NCBI GenBank assembly: GCA_019118425.1
Contig: DWYZ01000093.1
Span: 1 to 32,316, forward strand
Reading direction: 5' to 3'
DNA length: 32,316 nucleotides
Origin: Candidatus Blautia faecavium
GTDB lineage: Bacteria > Bacillota > Clostridia > Lachnospirales > Lachnospiraceae
How positions within the stretch are numbered: position 1 is the stretch's first letter; every line of letters begins with the position of its first letter. A model generated the notes under the pieces. It was not told the origin of the DNA. It saw only the letters and a program-made list of their open reading frames with translations, and ran no database searches. The position numbers and the translations under genes were made by a program. This document shows, one piece after another, positions 1 through 7,012 of this stretch.

Positions 1-64
1 CACTGTCTTTTTTATTTGCTATACAAATATTTCTGTGCTATCATGCTAAATAAATAGATACTAA

Positions 65-277
65 ATGCAGATAAACGGAATCTATTCTTTTATGCCACTT
101 AAAGATTTATTTCTGGTCCTAAAAGAATATCCCAATATTTATTTCCTTTTTACCCTAAGAATATGCGGACAGAAATTATATGGTAAATCATCTGCGAAGG
201 CACGGCAGCACCTGATAGGAGGAGCCGCCGGAATCTGCACGGATATGATCACACAAAAAAAGCCGTTAGAAAAATGA
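65..277 (+). pseudogene. Possible 3' remnant of an unidentified gene (weak)
   Basis: A 70-codon open frame with no visible ribosome-binding site and a stop codon directly before its first ATG. Its last 20 or so residues, which include GGAAGICTD, vaguely resemble the C-terminal strand of glycerophosphodiester phosphodiesterases (G-x-x-GI-x-TD), but the N-terminal part looks random. It could be a decayed gene end or simply the untranslated region in front of the FadR-type regulator. The rest of positions 1-326 holds nothing I recognise. Confidence 0.15.
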
Positions 278-326
278 TTGAGTGTACAGTCAAAATTTTT
301 ATAAACAAATACAGGATGGAAAGCAT

Positions 327-1040
327 ATGTTTAAAGAAGTAAAGAAAGAAAACGCATTTCATGACATATTAAACCAAATTTTAGAGCAGATTCAGAATGG
401 AACCCTTAATCCGGGAGATGCTCTCCCTACAGAGCGGAATATGGCGGAAGCCATGCATATCTCCAGGCCCATACTCAGAGAGGCGCTCCGTGCATTGGAA
501 CTGCTTGGGATACTTACTTCTGTCCGCGGTGGAGGAAATTATGTTTCTAAGGATATAGAGCATTGCCTCATTGGTCCTCTTTCTATTTTATTCCGGTTAA
601 ATAACAGCAGTGTCCTTCAGGCGCAGGAACTGCGTTCCGCCCTTGAATGCAGGGCTGTAATGCTTGCCGCTGAAAAATGTACCCCTGTAGACGCCGCCGA
701 ACTTCAGCTATATATTGCAAAGCTTGACGCTGAAGAAAATGAAAAGCTCCGTGCGGATCTTGACCGGGATCTCCATATGAAAATTGGAAAAATGGCTGAA
801 AATCCTATGATATTCAGTGTCCTCTCCGCCTCCTCCCAGCTCACGGAAAACATTATAAGCGGGATCCGTTCGTACATCATGCAGAAAAACCATACCTCTT
901 CTGATGTAGACGAACAACATAGAAAGCTTGTAGACGCCATCACCCATCATCAAACCGCATTGGCTGGACAATATATGCAGGAACACATGGCAACAATAGA
1001 AAAATATATCAATGAACTCATGGAATTAAATAAATTATAA
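327..1040 (+). CDS. FadR-subfamily GntR transcriptional regulator (FCD domain)
   Basis: DNA-binding regulator of 237 residues, probably controlling the downstream dehydrogenase and malic enzyme genes. Residues 10-75 form the GntR winged helix, with the typical PGDALPTER and SRPILREALRALE segments. Residues 95-230 form an all-helical FCD ligand domain; Asp146, His150, His198 and His220 are in the places where this family binds a metal that helps hold a small carboxylate. I chose the ATG at 327 because an AGGATGGA-type ribosome site precedes it; a GTG at 282 would add 15 unlikely residues. Known relatives (PdhR, LldR, FadR) answer to pyruvate, lactate or acyl-CoA, so an organic-acid signal is likely here, but the ligand cannot be read from sequence. 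A strong terminator follows, so the next two genes use their own promoter. Confidence 0.9.
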   Translation: MFKEVKKENAFHDILNQILEQIQNGTLNPGDALPTERNMAEAMHISRPILREALRALELLGILTSVRGGGNYVSKDIEHCLIGPLSILFRLNNSSVLQAQELRSALECRAVMLAAEKCTPVDAAELQLYIAKLDAEENEKLRADLDRDLHMKIGKMAENPMIFSVLSASSQLTENIISGIRSYIMQKNHTSSDVDEQHRKLVDAITHHQTALAGQYMQEHMATIEKYINELMELNKL

Positions 1041-1055
1041 ATCATGTCCCTTTTC

Positions 1056-1086
1056 AAAGACTGTCGTAAAAGCGACAGTCTTTTTT
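1056..1086 (+). terminator. Rho-independent terminator of the FadR-type regulator
   Basis: Eight-base-pair stem GACTGTCG / CGACAGTC with a 6-nt loop, extended by AAA/TTT pairing and ending in six T. It starts 16 nt after the stop codon of the regulator and separates it from the promoter at 1106. Confidence 0.9.
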
Positions 1087-1105
1087 ATAGAAAAAAATTT
1101 TTCTC

Positions 1106-1133
1106 TTGTATTTGGTTTTATTTGTGGTATACT
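1106..1133 (+). promoter_or_regulatory. Sigma-A type promoter of the dehydrogenase-malic enzyme operon
   Basis: A -35 box TTGTAT (1106-1111) and a -10 box TATACT (1128-1133) are separated by 16 nt. Transcription would start near 1140, just before the operator at 1144. The stretch TTGGTTTTATTTG inside the spacer (from 1112) keeps one half of the same operator motif. Confidence 0.65.
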
Positions 1134-1143
1134 TAATTAAAAA

Positions 1144-1156
1144 TTGGTTTTACCAA
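1144..1156. promoter_or_regulatory. FadR-family operator TTGGTTTTACCAA
   Basis: A perfect inverted repeat, TTGGT-TTT-ACCAA. This is the TGGT-N3-ACCA core known for PdhR/LldR/FadR-type regulators of the FCD group. It lies at about +5 to +17 of the predicted transcript and 37 nt before the dehydrogenase start codon, a position suited to repression. The likely binder is the regulator encoded at 327-1040. Confidence 0.75.
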
Positions 1157-1193
1157 CATTGATCATAGTATAGCCAAAGAAAAGGAGGACATT

Positions 1194-2324
1194 ATGGAAG
1201 ATGTAAAATGGAGTTATGAAACATTAAACCGCTTTTGCCAGGATGTATTTCGAAAATTTGGTTTTTCTGAGGAAGACAGCAAAACGATCAAGGATGTTTT
1301 GCTTCTCGCCGATCTATATGGAATTGAAAGCCATGGAATGCAGAGAATGGTTCGTTATCATAAAGGAATCGAAAAGGGAACGATCCATGTAGATGCAAAA
1401 CCGGAAATCGTATTTGAGACTCCCATTTCTGCTGTTGTTGACGGACATGATGGAATGGGACAGCTGATTGCGTCTTTTTCTATGAAGAAGGCTATCGAAA
1501 AGGCCCTGACAACCGGTATCGGCATCGTCACTGTAAGAAATTCCAATCACTTCGGCATCGCCGGATATTATGCCAAAATGGCAAGCGAGCAAGGGCTGTT
1601 TGGAATGGCATGCACCAATTCCGAGGCGATCATGGTTCCTACTTTTGGGCGCAAAGCTATGCTTGGCTCTAATCCTATAGCTTTCGCCATGCCGGCTGAT
1701 CCCTATCCATTTCTTTTTGATTGTTCCACCACCGTTGTGACAAGAGGAAAACTGGAAATGTATAATAAAATGGACAAGCCTCTTCCCCAGGGTTGGGCTT
1801 TAGATGAAAACGGCCGCGAATGTACGGATGCTCCAAGAGTGCTTTCAAATATCGTAGCAAAAAACGGCGGCGGGATCATGCCTCTTGGCGGAAATAAAGA
1901 AAAAACCGGAAGCCATAAAGGATATGGCTATGGAATGGTGTGCGAACTGTTCAGTTCTATCCTATCTCTTGGCATCACTTCAGATAAATGCTGTACATTT
2001 AAAGATAAAACTGGTATCTGTCATGGTTTTCTCGCTATGGATCCTAGGATTTTCGGGGATAAGGAAGCGATCAAAAAACATCTCTCCGAATACCTGGAAA
2101 CGCTGCGGGAAAGTCCGAAAGCAGATGGAGCAGATAAAATTTATACCCATGGTGAAAAAGAAATCCTGGCGGAAAAAGATCGAAGGGAAAATGGAATACC
2201 TGTTAACGGCAATACTATGATCGAACTGGCAGATCTTTGTTCTTATCTGTCTCTTGATTTTGACAGCTACTTTAAAGACTATAAGCTTCCCACAAAAAGC
2301 GACTGTTTTACAGGAAATTATTAA
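1194..2324 (+). CDS. Ldh2-family NAD(P)-dependent malate/L-lactate (2-hydroxyacid) dehydrogenase
   Basis: Oxidoreductase of the type-2 malate/lactate dehydrogenase family, 376 residues, slightly longer than the usual 330-360. Family marks are the SHG motif with His47, SNHFG with the likely catalytic His119, GSNPIAFA at 158-165 and SHKGYG at 240-245. Members act on malate, lactate, ureidoglycolate, sulfolactate or diketogulonate, and the substrate cannot be read off directly. Because the next gene, 18 nt downstream, is a malic enzyme, malate/oxaloacetate chemistry is the best guess. It is the first gene after a promoter plus FadR-type operator, so it is probably induced by an organic acid. The start follows an excellent AAAGGAGG ribosome site. 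Confidence 0.88.
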   Translation: MEDVKWSYETLNRFCQDVFRKFGFSEEDSKTIKDVLLLADLYGIESHGMQRMVRYHKGIEKGTIHVDAKPEIVFETPISAVVDGHDGMGQLIASFSMKKAIEKALTTGIGIVTVRNSNHFGIAGYYAKMASEQGLFGMACTNSEAIMVPTFGRKAMLGSNPIAFAMPADPYPFLFDCSTTVVTRGKLEMYNKMDKPLPQGWALDENGRECTDAPRVLSNIVAKNGGGIMPLGGNKEKTGSHKGYGYGMVCELFSSILSLGITSDKCCTFKDKTGICHGFLAMDPRIFGDKEAIKKHLSEYLETLRESPKADGADKIYTHGEKEILAEKDRRENGIPVNGNTMIELADLCSYLSLDFDSYFKDYKLPTKSDCFTGNY

Positions 2325-2342
2325 AAGAAAGGATGAAAAGCA

Positions 2343-3518
2343 ATGGATTACGCAAAAGAATCACTAAAACTTCACAGAAAATGGAAAGGAAAGATCGGTA
2401 TTGTCTCTAAAGTCCCAGTGGAGACAAAGGATGACCTTTCTTTGGCCTATACTCCCGGCGTTGCCCAGCCATGTCTGGAAATCCAGAAGGACATCAGTCA
2501 GTCCTATGAACTGACAGGGCGTTCTAATATGTGCCTGGTAGTTACTGATGGTTCCGCAGTTCTTGGTCTGGGGGACATTGGACCGGAAGCAGGAATGCCG
2601 GTGATGGAAGGAAAATGTGTCTTATTCAAAGAATTCGGAAATGTAGATGCCTTCCCTCTGTGCATTAAATCCAAAGATGTGGAGGAAATCGTTAATACGA
2701 TCTACCTGATTTCTGGTTCCTTCGGGGGTGTCAATCTGGAAGACATTTCCGCTCCCAGATGCTTTGAAATTGAAAGAAAGCTGAAAGAAAAATGCGATAT
2801 TCCTATCTTTCATGATGACCAGCACGGCACAGCCATTATCACTCTTGCCGGACTGACCAATGCCTTAAAGGTAGTAGGAAAGAAAAAAGAAGACGTAAAA
2901 GTGGTAACTTCCGGCGCCGGAGCCGCAGCTGTTTCCATTGTTAAGCTTTTATTGTCAGCCGGCTTTAAAGATATCACCATGTGTGACCGTTCCGGCGCGA
3001 TCTACAGCGGCCGTGAAAAAGGAATGAACTGGATCAAAGAAGAAATGGCTCAGGTAACAAACCTGGAAAAGAAACAGGGAACGCTGGCTGATATGCTCAA
3101 AGGAGCAGATGTCTTTATCGGCGTATCCGCACCTGGACAAGTTACAAAGGAAATGGTAGAAACCATGAATAAAGACGCTATTATCTTTGCCTGCGCTAAT
3201 CCTACTCCGGAAATATTCCCGGATGAAGCAAAAGCCGGAGGAGCAAAAGTCGTATCCACCGGAAGAAGCGATTTTCCGAATCAGATCAATAATGTACTGG
3301 CATTCCCAGGAGTATTCCGCGGGGCTTTCGATGTACGTGCCAAAGATATCAATGAAGAAATGAAAATGGCCGCTGCCAAAGCATTAGCGGATCTGATCAG
3401 CGATGAAGAACTGACCCCGGATTATATTATTCCAAAAGCATTTGATAAAAGAGTTGGACCTGCTGTTGCAAAAGCTGTCGCAGAAGCGGCAAGAAAAACT
3501 GGCGTTGCCAGGATTTAA
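2343..3518 (+). CDS. NAD(P)-dependent malic enzyme (short bacterial form)
   Basis: Oxidative decarboxylation of malate to pyruvate and CO2, producing NAD(P)H. The 391 residues match the small bacterial form (B. subtilis YtsJ type), without the phosphotransacetylase tail of E. coli MaeB. Catalytic Tyr36 (AYTPGV) and Lys91 (EGKCVLFK) are present. Metal ligands are Glu133-Asp134 (LEDISAPRC) and the Asp pair in FHDDQHGTA (158-159). The Rossmann fold shows GAGAAA at 191-196, and GRSDFPNQINN follows near residue 310. It shares a transcript with the Ldh2-family enzyme, so malate entering the cell could be sent to pyruvate, or malate could be interconverted with oxaloacetate by the partner. The cofactor preference is not certain. 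Confidence 0.95.
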   Translation: MDYAKESLKLHRKWKGKIGIVSKVPVETKDDLSLAYTPGVAQPCLEIQKDISQSYELTGRSNMCLVVTDGSAVLGLGDIGPEAGMPVMEGKCVLFKEFGNVDAFPLCIKSKDVEEIVNTIYLISGSFGGVNLEDISAPRCFEIERKLKEKCDIPIFHDDQHGTAIITLAGLTNALKVVGKKKEDVKVVTSGAGAAAVSIVKLLLSAGFKDITMCDRSGAIYSGREKGMNWIKEEMAQVTNLEKKQGTLADMLKGADVFIGVSAPGQVTKEMVETMNKDAIIFACANPTPEIFPDEAKAGGAKVVSTGRSDFPNQINNVLAFPGVFRGAFDVRAKDINEEMKMAAAKALADLISDEELTPDYIIPKAFDKRVGPAVAKAVAEAARKTGVARI

Positions 3519-3531
3519 TCTCTCTTTCTAA

Positions 3532-3579
3532 AAAATGAAGTGATTCTGTAGGAATTTATTTCCAGAATCACTTCATTTT
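3532..3579. terminator. Bidirectional terminator between malic enzyme and methyltransferase genes
   Basis: A perfect 17-bp stem (3532-3548 paired with 3563-3579) around a 14-nt loop. A-rich and T-rich stem ends give a T tract in either direction. It separates the rightward malic enzyme gene from the leftward methyltransferase gene and probably ends both transcripts. Confidence 0.92.
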
Positions 3580-3606
3580 TCTTTTCCAATGTAAGTAAAA
3601 CTACTT

Positions 3607-4209
3607 CTATTTCATTCCGGTCACACAGATCATCTGCCCTGGGCCATGACTGGTCTTTATTGCCTGAAACCCGGCTTTTTTCAGCAGTTCTTCCAATTCT
3701 TCCGGGCGATAGATCCGCATAAATCCATCCACAGGAGGCCAGTCGCATTGTTCCGGATCACTGCCTTCATTAAGGATGGCAAAAACGCCCTGGTGTTTCA
3801 ATACACGGAAAATTTCCTTAAAAGCTCCGTCTATATCCGGCCAAAAATATACGGTTTCTACAGCTGTCACCAGATCATATGTGTCTTCCGCGAAAGGCAG
3901 CTTTGCTACATCCGCCTGGCAGATATTGCATCTGCTTCCCAGATCTTTTTTATTTAATTCTTCAGACTGACGGACGCTGACTTGTGAATAATCTATTCCG
4001 TCAATCACACTGTCCGCTGAAAGATTCAGCATTTCTGCAATAGTGGCGCCGCCGCCGCAGCCTACATCCAGGATCCGCATGTCGGGTCTCCAGGACAGCA
4101 ACGGCAGTCCGAAATCCCGCAGCGGTCCATGGCTTCGATTCATCCTTTCCAGCATTTTTTCTCCGCTTTTTCCTTCCGGGCGGGCCGGATTCTCTCTTTC
4201 TTTTGTCAT
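3607..4209 (-). CDS. Class I SAM-dependent methyltransferase
   Basis: Soluble methyltransferase of 200 residues with a Rossmann-like core. Motif I is ILDVGCGGG (46-54), the acidic end of the second strand is in GIDYS, the adenine-binding motif is QADVAKLPF near residue 100, and the post-motif LVTAVETVYFWPD follows. This belongs to the broad Methyltransf_11/25 group, close to UbiE/COQ5-like enzymes. The substrate, a small molecule or lipid-like compound, is not predictable. It is a single-gene transcript, convergent with the malic enzyme gene and divergent from the P-loop gene. About 320 bases to its right hold only promoter and leader sequence. Confidence 0.85.
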   Translation of the reverse strand: MTKERENPARPEGKSGEKMLERMNRSHGPLRDFGLPLLSWRPDMRILDVGCGGGATIAEMLNLSADSVIDGIDYSQVSVRQSEELNKKDLGSRCNICQADVAKLPFAEDTYDLVTAVETVYFWPDIDGAFKEIFRVLKHQGVFAILNEGSDPEQCDWPPVDGFMRIYRPEELEELLKKAGFQAIKTSHGPGQMICVTGMK

Positions 4210-4353
4210 ATTTTTTCCGCATCCTTTCTTTTTCCCGCTTTATTATACTATACGCCAGAGCATACCGCAAACCGATTTTAATGTCTTATTTTATTTATTC
4301 TGCCCGTTTCATTTAGAATTTCAAATTATAGGCCGGATCTTCTTCCCTTTCTC

Positions 4354-4382
4354 TTGAAATCCCTTTTCCCTGGTGATAATAT
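4354..4382 (+). promoter_or_regulatory. Probable promoter of the P-loop gene
   Basis: TTGAAA (4354-4359) and TAATAT (4377-4382) are 17 nt apart, close to the sigma-A consensus. The predicted transcript starts near 4389, directly at the left arm of an inverted repeat (AAGTACA at 4390, TGTACTT at 4448; AACAGCC at 4399, GGCTGTT at 4429). The leader would fold before reaching the gene. Confidence 0.5.
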
Positions 4383-4528
4383 AAACAAAAAGTACAGAAA
4401 CAGCCTAAGATATTCGGTTAGATAAGATGGCTGTTATTCCCCCTTTTTGTACTTATAAAATCCATAGAGGAATGGAAAAACAGATTTATATTAAAGAAAG
4501 GAGCCGGCACTTCCGCCGTGAGAATGCT

Positions 4529-5116
4529 ATGAAAAAAATGATACTTGTTACTTCTCCCCCGGCATGCGGGAAGACCTATATTTCAAAACAGCTTGCCAAA
4601 AATCTCAAACATGTGGTCTATCTTGACAAAGATACTTTAATCCCCTTGTCCAATCGTGTATTTGCTGCTGCCGGCGAAGAAATAAACCGCAGTTCAAAAT
4701 TTTTTGAAGAAAATATACGTGACTATGAATATGAAGCGATCGTCGATATTGGTGTGGAGGCATTGGAGTACGACGATATCGTTCTGATCAACGCGCCCTT
4801 TACAAAGGAAGTACACAGCGAAGAAACTCTGGAGCGATTCCGTACAAAGCTCCGTAAAAAAGACGCCAAGCTGGTCATTATCTGGGTTGTGACAGACCCG
4901 GAAGTATGTCATGAGAGAATGATCGCGAGAAACTCTGAACGTGATACCTGGAAACTGGAACATTGGAAAGAATACATAAAAACAGTGGATTTTTCAATCC
5001 CTGTGCCCCTGAAGAAGCTGGATGCAGGTCATGACCTGATACTTTTCCATAATTCCTCCGACGCAGAATTCAAAGAATCTATGGAAGCGATCCTTCCTCA
5101 GCTGGAGGAAGATTAA
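4529..5116 (+). CDS. P-loop NTPase, kinase-like ATP-binding protein
   Basis: Nucleotide-binding protein of 195 residues from the proposed start. A Walker A sequence, SPPACGKTY, lies at residues 9-17, followed by a hydrophobic strand and VYLDKDTL, typical of AAA_33 or zeta-like small-molecule kinases. A lid-like segment rich in Arg (CHERMIARNSERD) follows near residue 130. The target molecule is unknown. The start is uncertain: the ATG at 4529 gives the usual MKKMILVTSPP beginning, but the nearest purine-rich site, AAAGGAG, is about 26 nt upstream. An in-frame ATG at 4472 or 4427 would add 19 or 34 residues with no family look. It stands alone between the methyltransferase gene and a mobile-element scar. 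Confidence 0.75.
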   Translation: MKKMILVTSPPACGKTYISKQLAKNLKHVVYLDKDTLIPLSNRVFAAAGEEINRSSKFFEENIRDYEYEAIVDIGVEALEYDDIVLINAPFTKEVHSEETLERFRTKLRKKDAKLVIIWVVTDPEVCHERMIARNSERDTWKLEHWKEYIKTVDFSIPVPLKKLDAGHDLILFHNSSDAEFKESMEAILPQLEED

Positions 5117-5137
5117 ACAGAAACGACCATACCAAAG

Positions 5138-5210
5138 AGTTATGCAAAGTTCAAAAGAGTCTATACTCTATAAAGTCTGCAAGGTATAGGCTCTTACTTT
5201 GCATAATAAC
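5138..5210. repeat. 73-nt imperfect inverted repeat at the edge of the element scar
   Basis: AGTTATGCAAAGT (5138-5150) pairs with ACTTTGCATAATAAC (5196-5210). Inner blocks AGAGT..TATAC (5156-5166) pair with GTATA..CTCT (5184-5194), leaving a loop of about 17 nt. It lies between the stop codon of the P-loop gene and the truncated parA. It may end both converging transcripts, although it has no U tract, or it may be the folded end of an inserted element. Confidence 0.65.
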
Positions 5211-5267
5211 TTACTTTTCATAACCCACGCCGCCTTTCTGATTAGCGATTGCGATAATTCTGCACAT
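5211..5267 (-). pseudogene. Truncated parA (Soj-like partition ATPase), first 15 codons only
   Basis: The frame begins MCRIIAIANQKGGVG, which is the exact start of a ParA/Soj ATPase up to the deviant Walker A lysine (normally KGGVGKTT). It then diverts to Tyr-Glu-Lys and a stop, giving 18 codons in total. The break falls inside the P-loop, so the product cannot bind ATP. It follows the DUF3970-like gene with a 9-nt gap, as expected for an intact plasmid or integrative-element operon. I read it as the leftover 5' end of parA after a deletion that removed the rest of the element. The right break is near 5223 and the 73-nt palindrome starts at 5210. Confidence 0.7.
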
Positions 5268-5276
5268 AATTTCTAC

Positions 5277-5453
5277 CTACCTTTCATCCTTTTCTGTTCT
5301 TTCAATCTCTGCATATGAGCGATAATATCTGTTTGTCCCTTTATTAGAGAATATTTCAGATACCTGGAGGACCCGTATTTCCGGATATTTCTCCAGCAGC
5401 CGTTTAAACCAGCAAATATCCTTTTCTGTATCTTGCAGCCTAATCTTCAGCAT
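5277..5453 (-). CDS. DUF3970-like small protein of mobile elements
   Basis: A 58-residue protein beginning MLKIRLQDTEKDICWF, with VSEIFSNKGTNRYYRSYAEI in the middle. This agrees with my memory of the DUF3970 (YvzF-like) family, whose members share LKIRLQGT...W and a SNKGTN-YYR motif. The function is unknown. Its ATG overlaps the stop of the preceding 88-residue gene (TATGCTGAAGATTAG), so the two are translationally coupled. The next frame downstream is the truncated parA. The usual home of such genes is on plasmids and integrative elements next to parA/parB, which supports a mobile origin. No membrane segment is seen. Confidence 0.7.
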   Translation of the reverse strand: MLKIRLQDTEKDICWFKRLLEKYPEIRVLQVSEIFSNKGTNRYYRSYAEIERTEKDER

Positions 5454-5706
5454 AAAACATATCCTCCCAGTCTACATAGCAGCAGCGATCTGAATATCGA
5501 GTTTTAATTGCTTCCAAAAATCTCTGACATCTCTTATGCAGAATAATATTGCTTACAAAATAAAGCCATGTTTCAACCGATTTTTCTTTGTAAAATCTGA
5601 CGCGGATATAGTGAAAGATAGATGATATAAAATTTTCGTGTTCCTTATTCTTAAAGATAGTGTTTCTTTCCTGATTATTCTCTGCTCCTATCGCTGCGTT
5701 TGCCAT
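5440..5706 (-). CDS. Unrecognised 88-residue protein of the element scar
   Basis: I do not recognise a family with confidence. The protein is basic and aromatic-rich. A short acidic N-terminus (MANAAIGAENNQERN) leads to NTIFKNKEHENF, faintly like the start of DUF6075-type element proteins. Hydrophobic and basic helices follow, and the acidic tail is YVDWEDMFYAED. A very good AGGAGG site lies 5 nt before the ATG. The gene overlaps the following DUF3970-like gene by 14 nt. Three TTGAGTA motifs lie upstream, so the operon was probably under repressor control in the parent element. The base composition is more AT-rich than that of flanking housekeeping genes. Confidence 0.65.
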   Translation of the reverse strand: MANAAIGAENNQERNTIFKNKEHENFISSIFHYIRVRFYKEKSVETWLYFVSNIILHKRCQRFLEAIKTRYSDRCCYVDWEDMFYAED

Positions 5707-5757
5707 AACGACCTCCTGATAATTACATTTTTGCTTTGATTCTTACTTGCTGATAAC

Positions 5758-5824
5758 TTGAGTAAACTTCGCCGAATATTGTGATTCTTGTTTTACTCAA
5801 TTTTGCGACTTGAGTAATACTCAA
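5758..5824. promoter_or_regulatory. Cluster of TTGAGTA operator motifs before the element genes
   Basis: A perfect 15-bp palindrome, TTGAGTAATACTCAA, lies at 5810-5824. The same half-sites also appear separately as TTGAGTA (5758-5764) and, inverted, TACTCAA (5794-5800). Read on the minus strand, one copy could serve as a -35 box of the leftward operon. This looks like the operator region of an element-borne repressor that is now missing. Confidence 0.55.
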
Positions 5825-5890
5825 TTTGAAGTGATTATAGACAATTTCAGGCGGTCTCCAGCGATATTTCAACCATTACCTTTTAGCAAC

Positions 5891-5954
5891 AAAAAAAAGC
5901 CCCGAAAACCTTATAATCACTAGAAAACACTGTGTTTATAAGGCTCTCAGGGCC
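5891..5954 (-). terminator. Terminator of rpsB-tsf
   Basis: On the minus strand a long stem forms between the region ending CCTTATAA and TTATAAGG, with GGCCC/GGGGC at its base. It is followed by eight T (A 5891-5898 on the plus strand). It lies just after the tsf stop codon. Confidence 0.9.
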
Positions 5955-5991
5955 TCAAAATACTTATATTAAATTTAAAGAAAAATTTGCA

Positions 5992-6930
5992 TTACATTCC
6001 CATCTGCTTTGCAACTTCCTCAGCAAAGTTCTCTTCTTTTTTCTCGATACCTTCGCCAGTCTCGTAACGAACGAAGCCTTTGATGGTAATCTTAGCGTTG
6101 TTCTCTTTTGCAACCTGCTCTACGTATTTGCCTACGGACTGTTTTCCGTCTTCTGCTTTTACATAGGTCTGGTCAAGAAGGCAGATTTCCTTCAGCTCTT
6201 TCTTGATACGTCCCTCGATCATGCCTTTGATAACCTTTTCCGGTTTCTGGGATTCTTTCGGATCGTTCTGGATCTGAGCCATAAGGATTTCTTTTTCATG
6301 TGCGATATAGTCAGCGCTTACTTCGCTGTCGCTTGTGTACAGAGGCTTCAGAGCTGCAACCTGCATTGCCACGTTCTTAGCCATCTCTTTCACTGCATCG
6401 TTCACTACATCTGTCTCAACGTCTACAAGAACACCGATCTTTCCGCCCATATGGATGTAGGAAGCAACGAAACCATTGTCCTCTGTCACCTGCTGGAATC
6501 TGCGGATGTTCATGTTCTCACCAATCACTGCAATCTGTGCTGCCAGAGCTTCTTTTACAGTCTTCGTGCTGTCCAGTGCCCATGGCTCGGCAAGAAAGGC
6601 GTCAATATCTGCTGCTGTAGTTGTCAGTGCCTGTGCAGCAACATCTGCAACGTAGTTCTGGAATTTTTCATTTTTAGCTACGAAGTCTGTCTCTGCGTTT
6701 ACTTCTACAACAACTGCCTTCTTTCCGTCCTCAGCAACAAGAGCCTTGCAAAGGCCTTCTGCTGCAACACGGCTTGCTTTTTTCTGTGCGGTAGCAAGAC
6801 CTTTTTCACGAAGGAATTCTACTGCTTTATCCATATCGCCTTCTGTAGCTGTAAGAGCTTTCTTACAATCCATCATTCCGGCGCCGGTCATTTCTCTTAA
6901 TTCTTTTACCTGTGCTGCTGTAATAGCCAT
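5992..6930 (-). CDS. tsf: Translation elongation factor Ts
   Basis: Guanine-nucleotide exchange factor that releases GDP from EF-Tu in the cytoplasm. The N-terminal UBA-like helices start MAITAAQVKELREMTGAG, and the TGAGMMDCKKAL signature (about 15-26) contacts EF-Tu. Two dimerisation subdomains follow; TDFVAKNEKF is the second family signature near residue 80. At 312 residues it is a little longer than E. coli or Bacillus EF-Ts, as is usual in Lachnospiraceae. The ATG at 6930 is chosen over the one at 6936 because AGGAGG sits 8 nt before it but only 2 nt before the other. It is co-transcribed with rpsB, 82 nt upstream, and ends at a strong terminator. Confidence 0.97.
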   Translation of the reverse strand: MAITAAQVKELREMTGAGMMDCKKALTATEGDMDKAVEFLREKGLATAQKKASRVAAEGLCKALVAEDGKKAVVVEVNAETDFVAKNEKFQNYVADVAAQALTTTAADIDAFLAEPWALDSTKTVKEALAAQIAVIGENMNIRRFQQVTEDNGFVASYIHMGGKIGVLVDVETDVVNDAVKEMAKNVAMQVAALKPLYTSDSEVSADYIAHEKEILMAQIQNDPKESQKPEKVIKGMIEGRIKKELKEICLLDQTYVKAEDGKQSVGKYVEQVAKENNAKITIKGFVRYETGEGIEKKEENFAEEVAKQMGM

Positions 6931-7012
6931 TTTCATTTCCTCCTGAACGATTTAAACGCTTACAGCGCGCTGCATAAGCAGCACGCCCAGCGTGATTTTC
7001 TGGTTTAGATAT

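Noticed and set aside
282-326. GTG start giving 15 more residues for the FadR-type regulator
   Set aside because: No ribosome site at proper distance; family alignment begins near the ATG at 327.
4427-4528. Upstream ATG codons for the P-loop protein
   Set aside because: The extra residues are unlike the family and lie inside a leader inverted repeat. Kept as uncertain since the ATG at 4529 has a distant ribosome site.
5932-6900. Long plus-strand frame (322 codons) over tsf
   Set aside because: It is the antisense of tsf, with Cys/Phe-rich composition and no ribosome site; tsf itself is certain.
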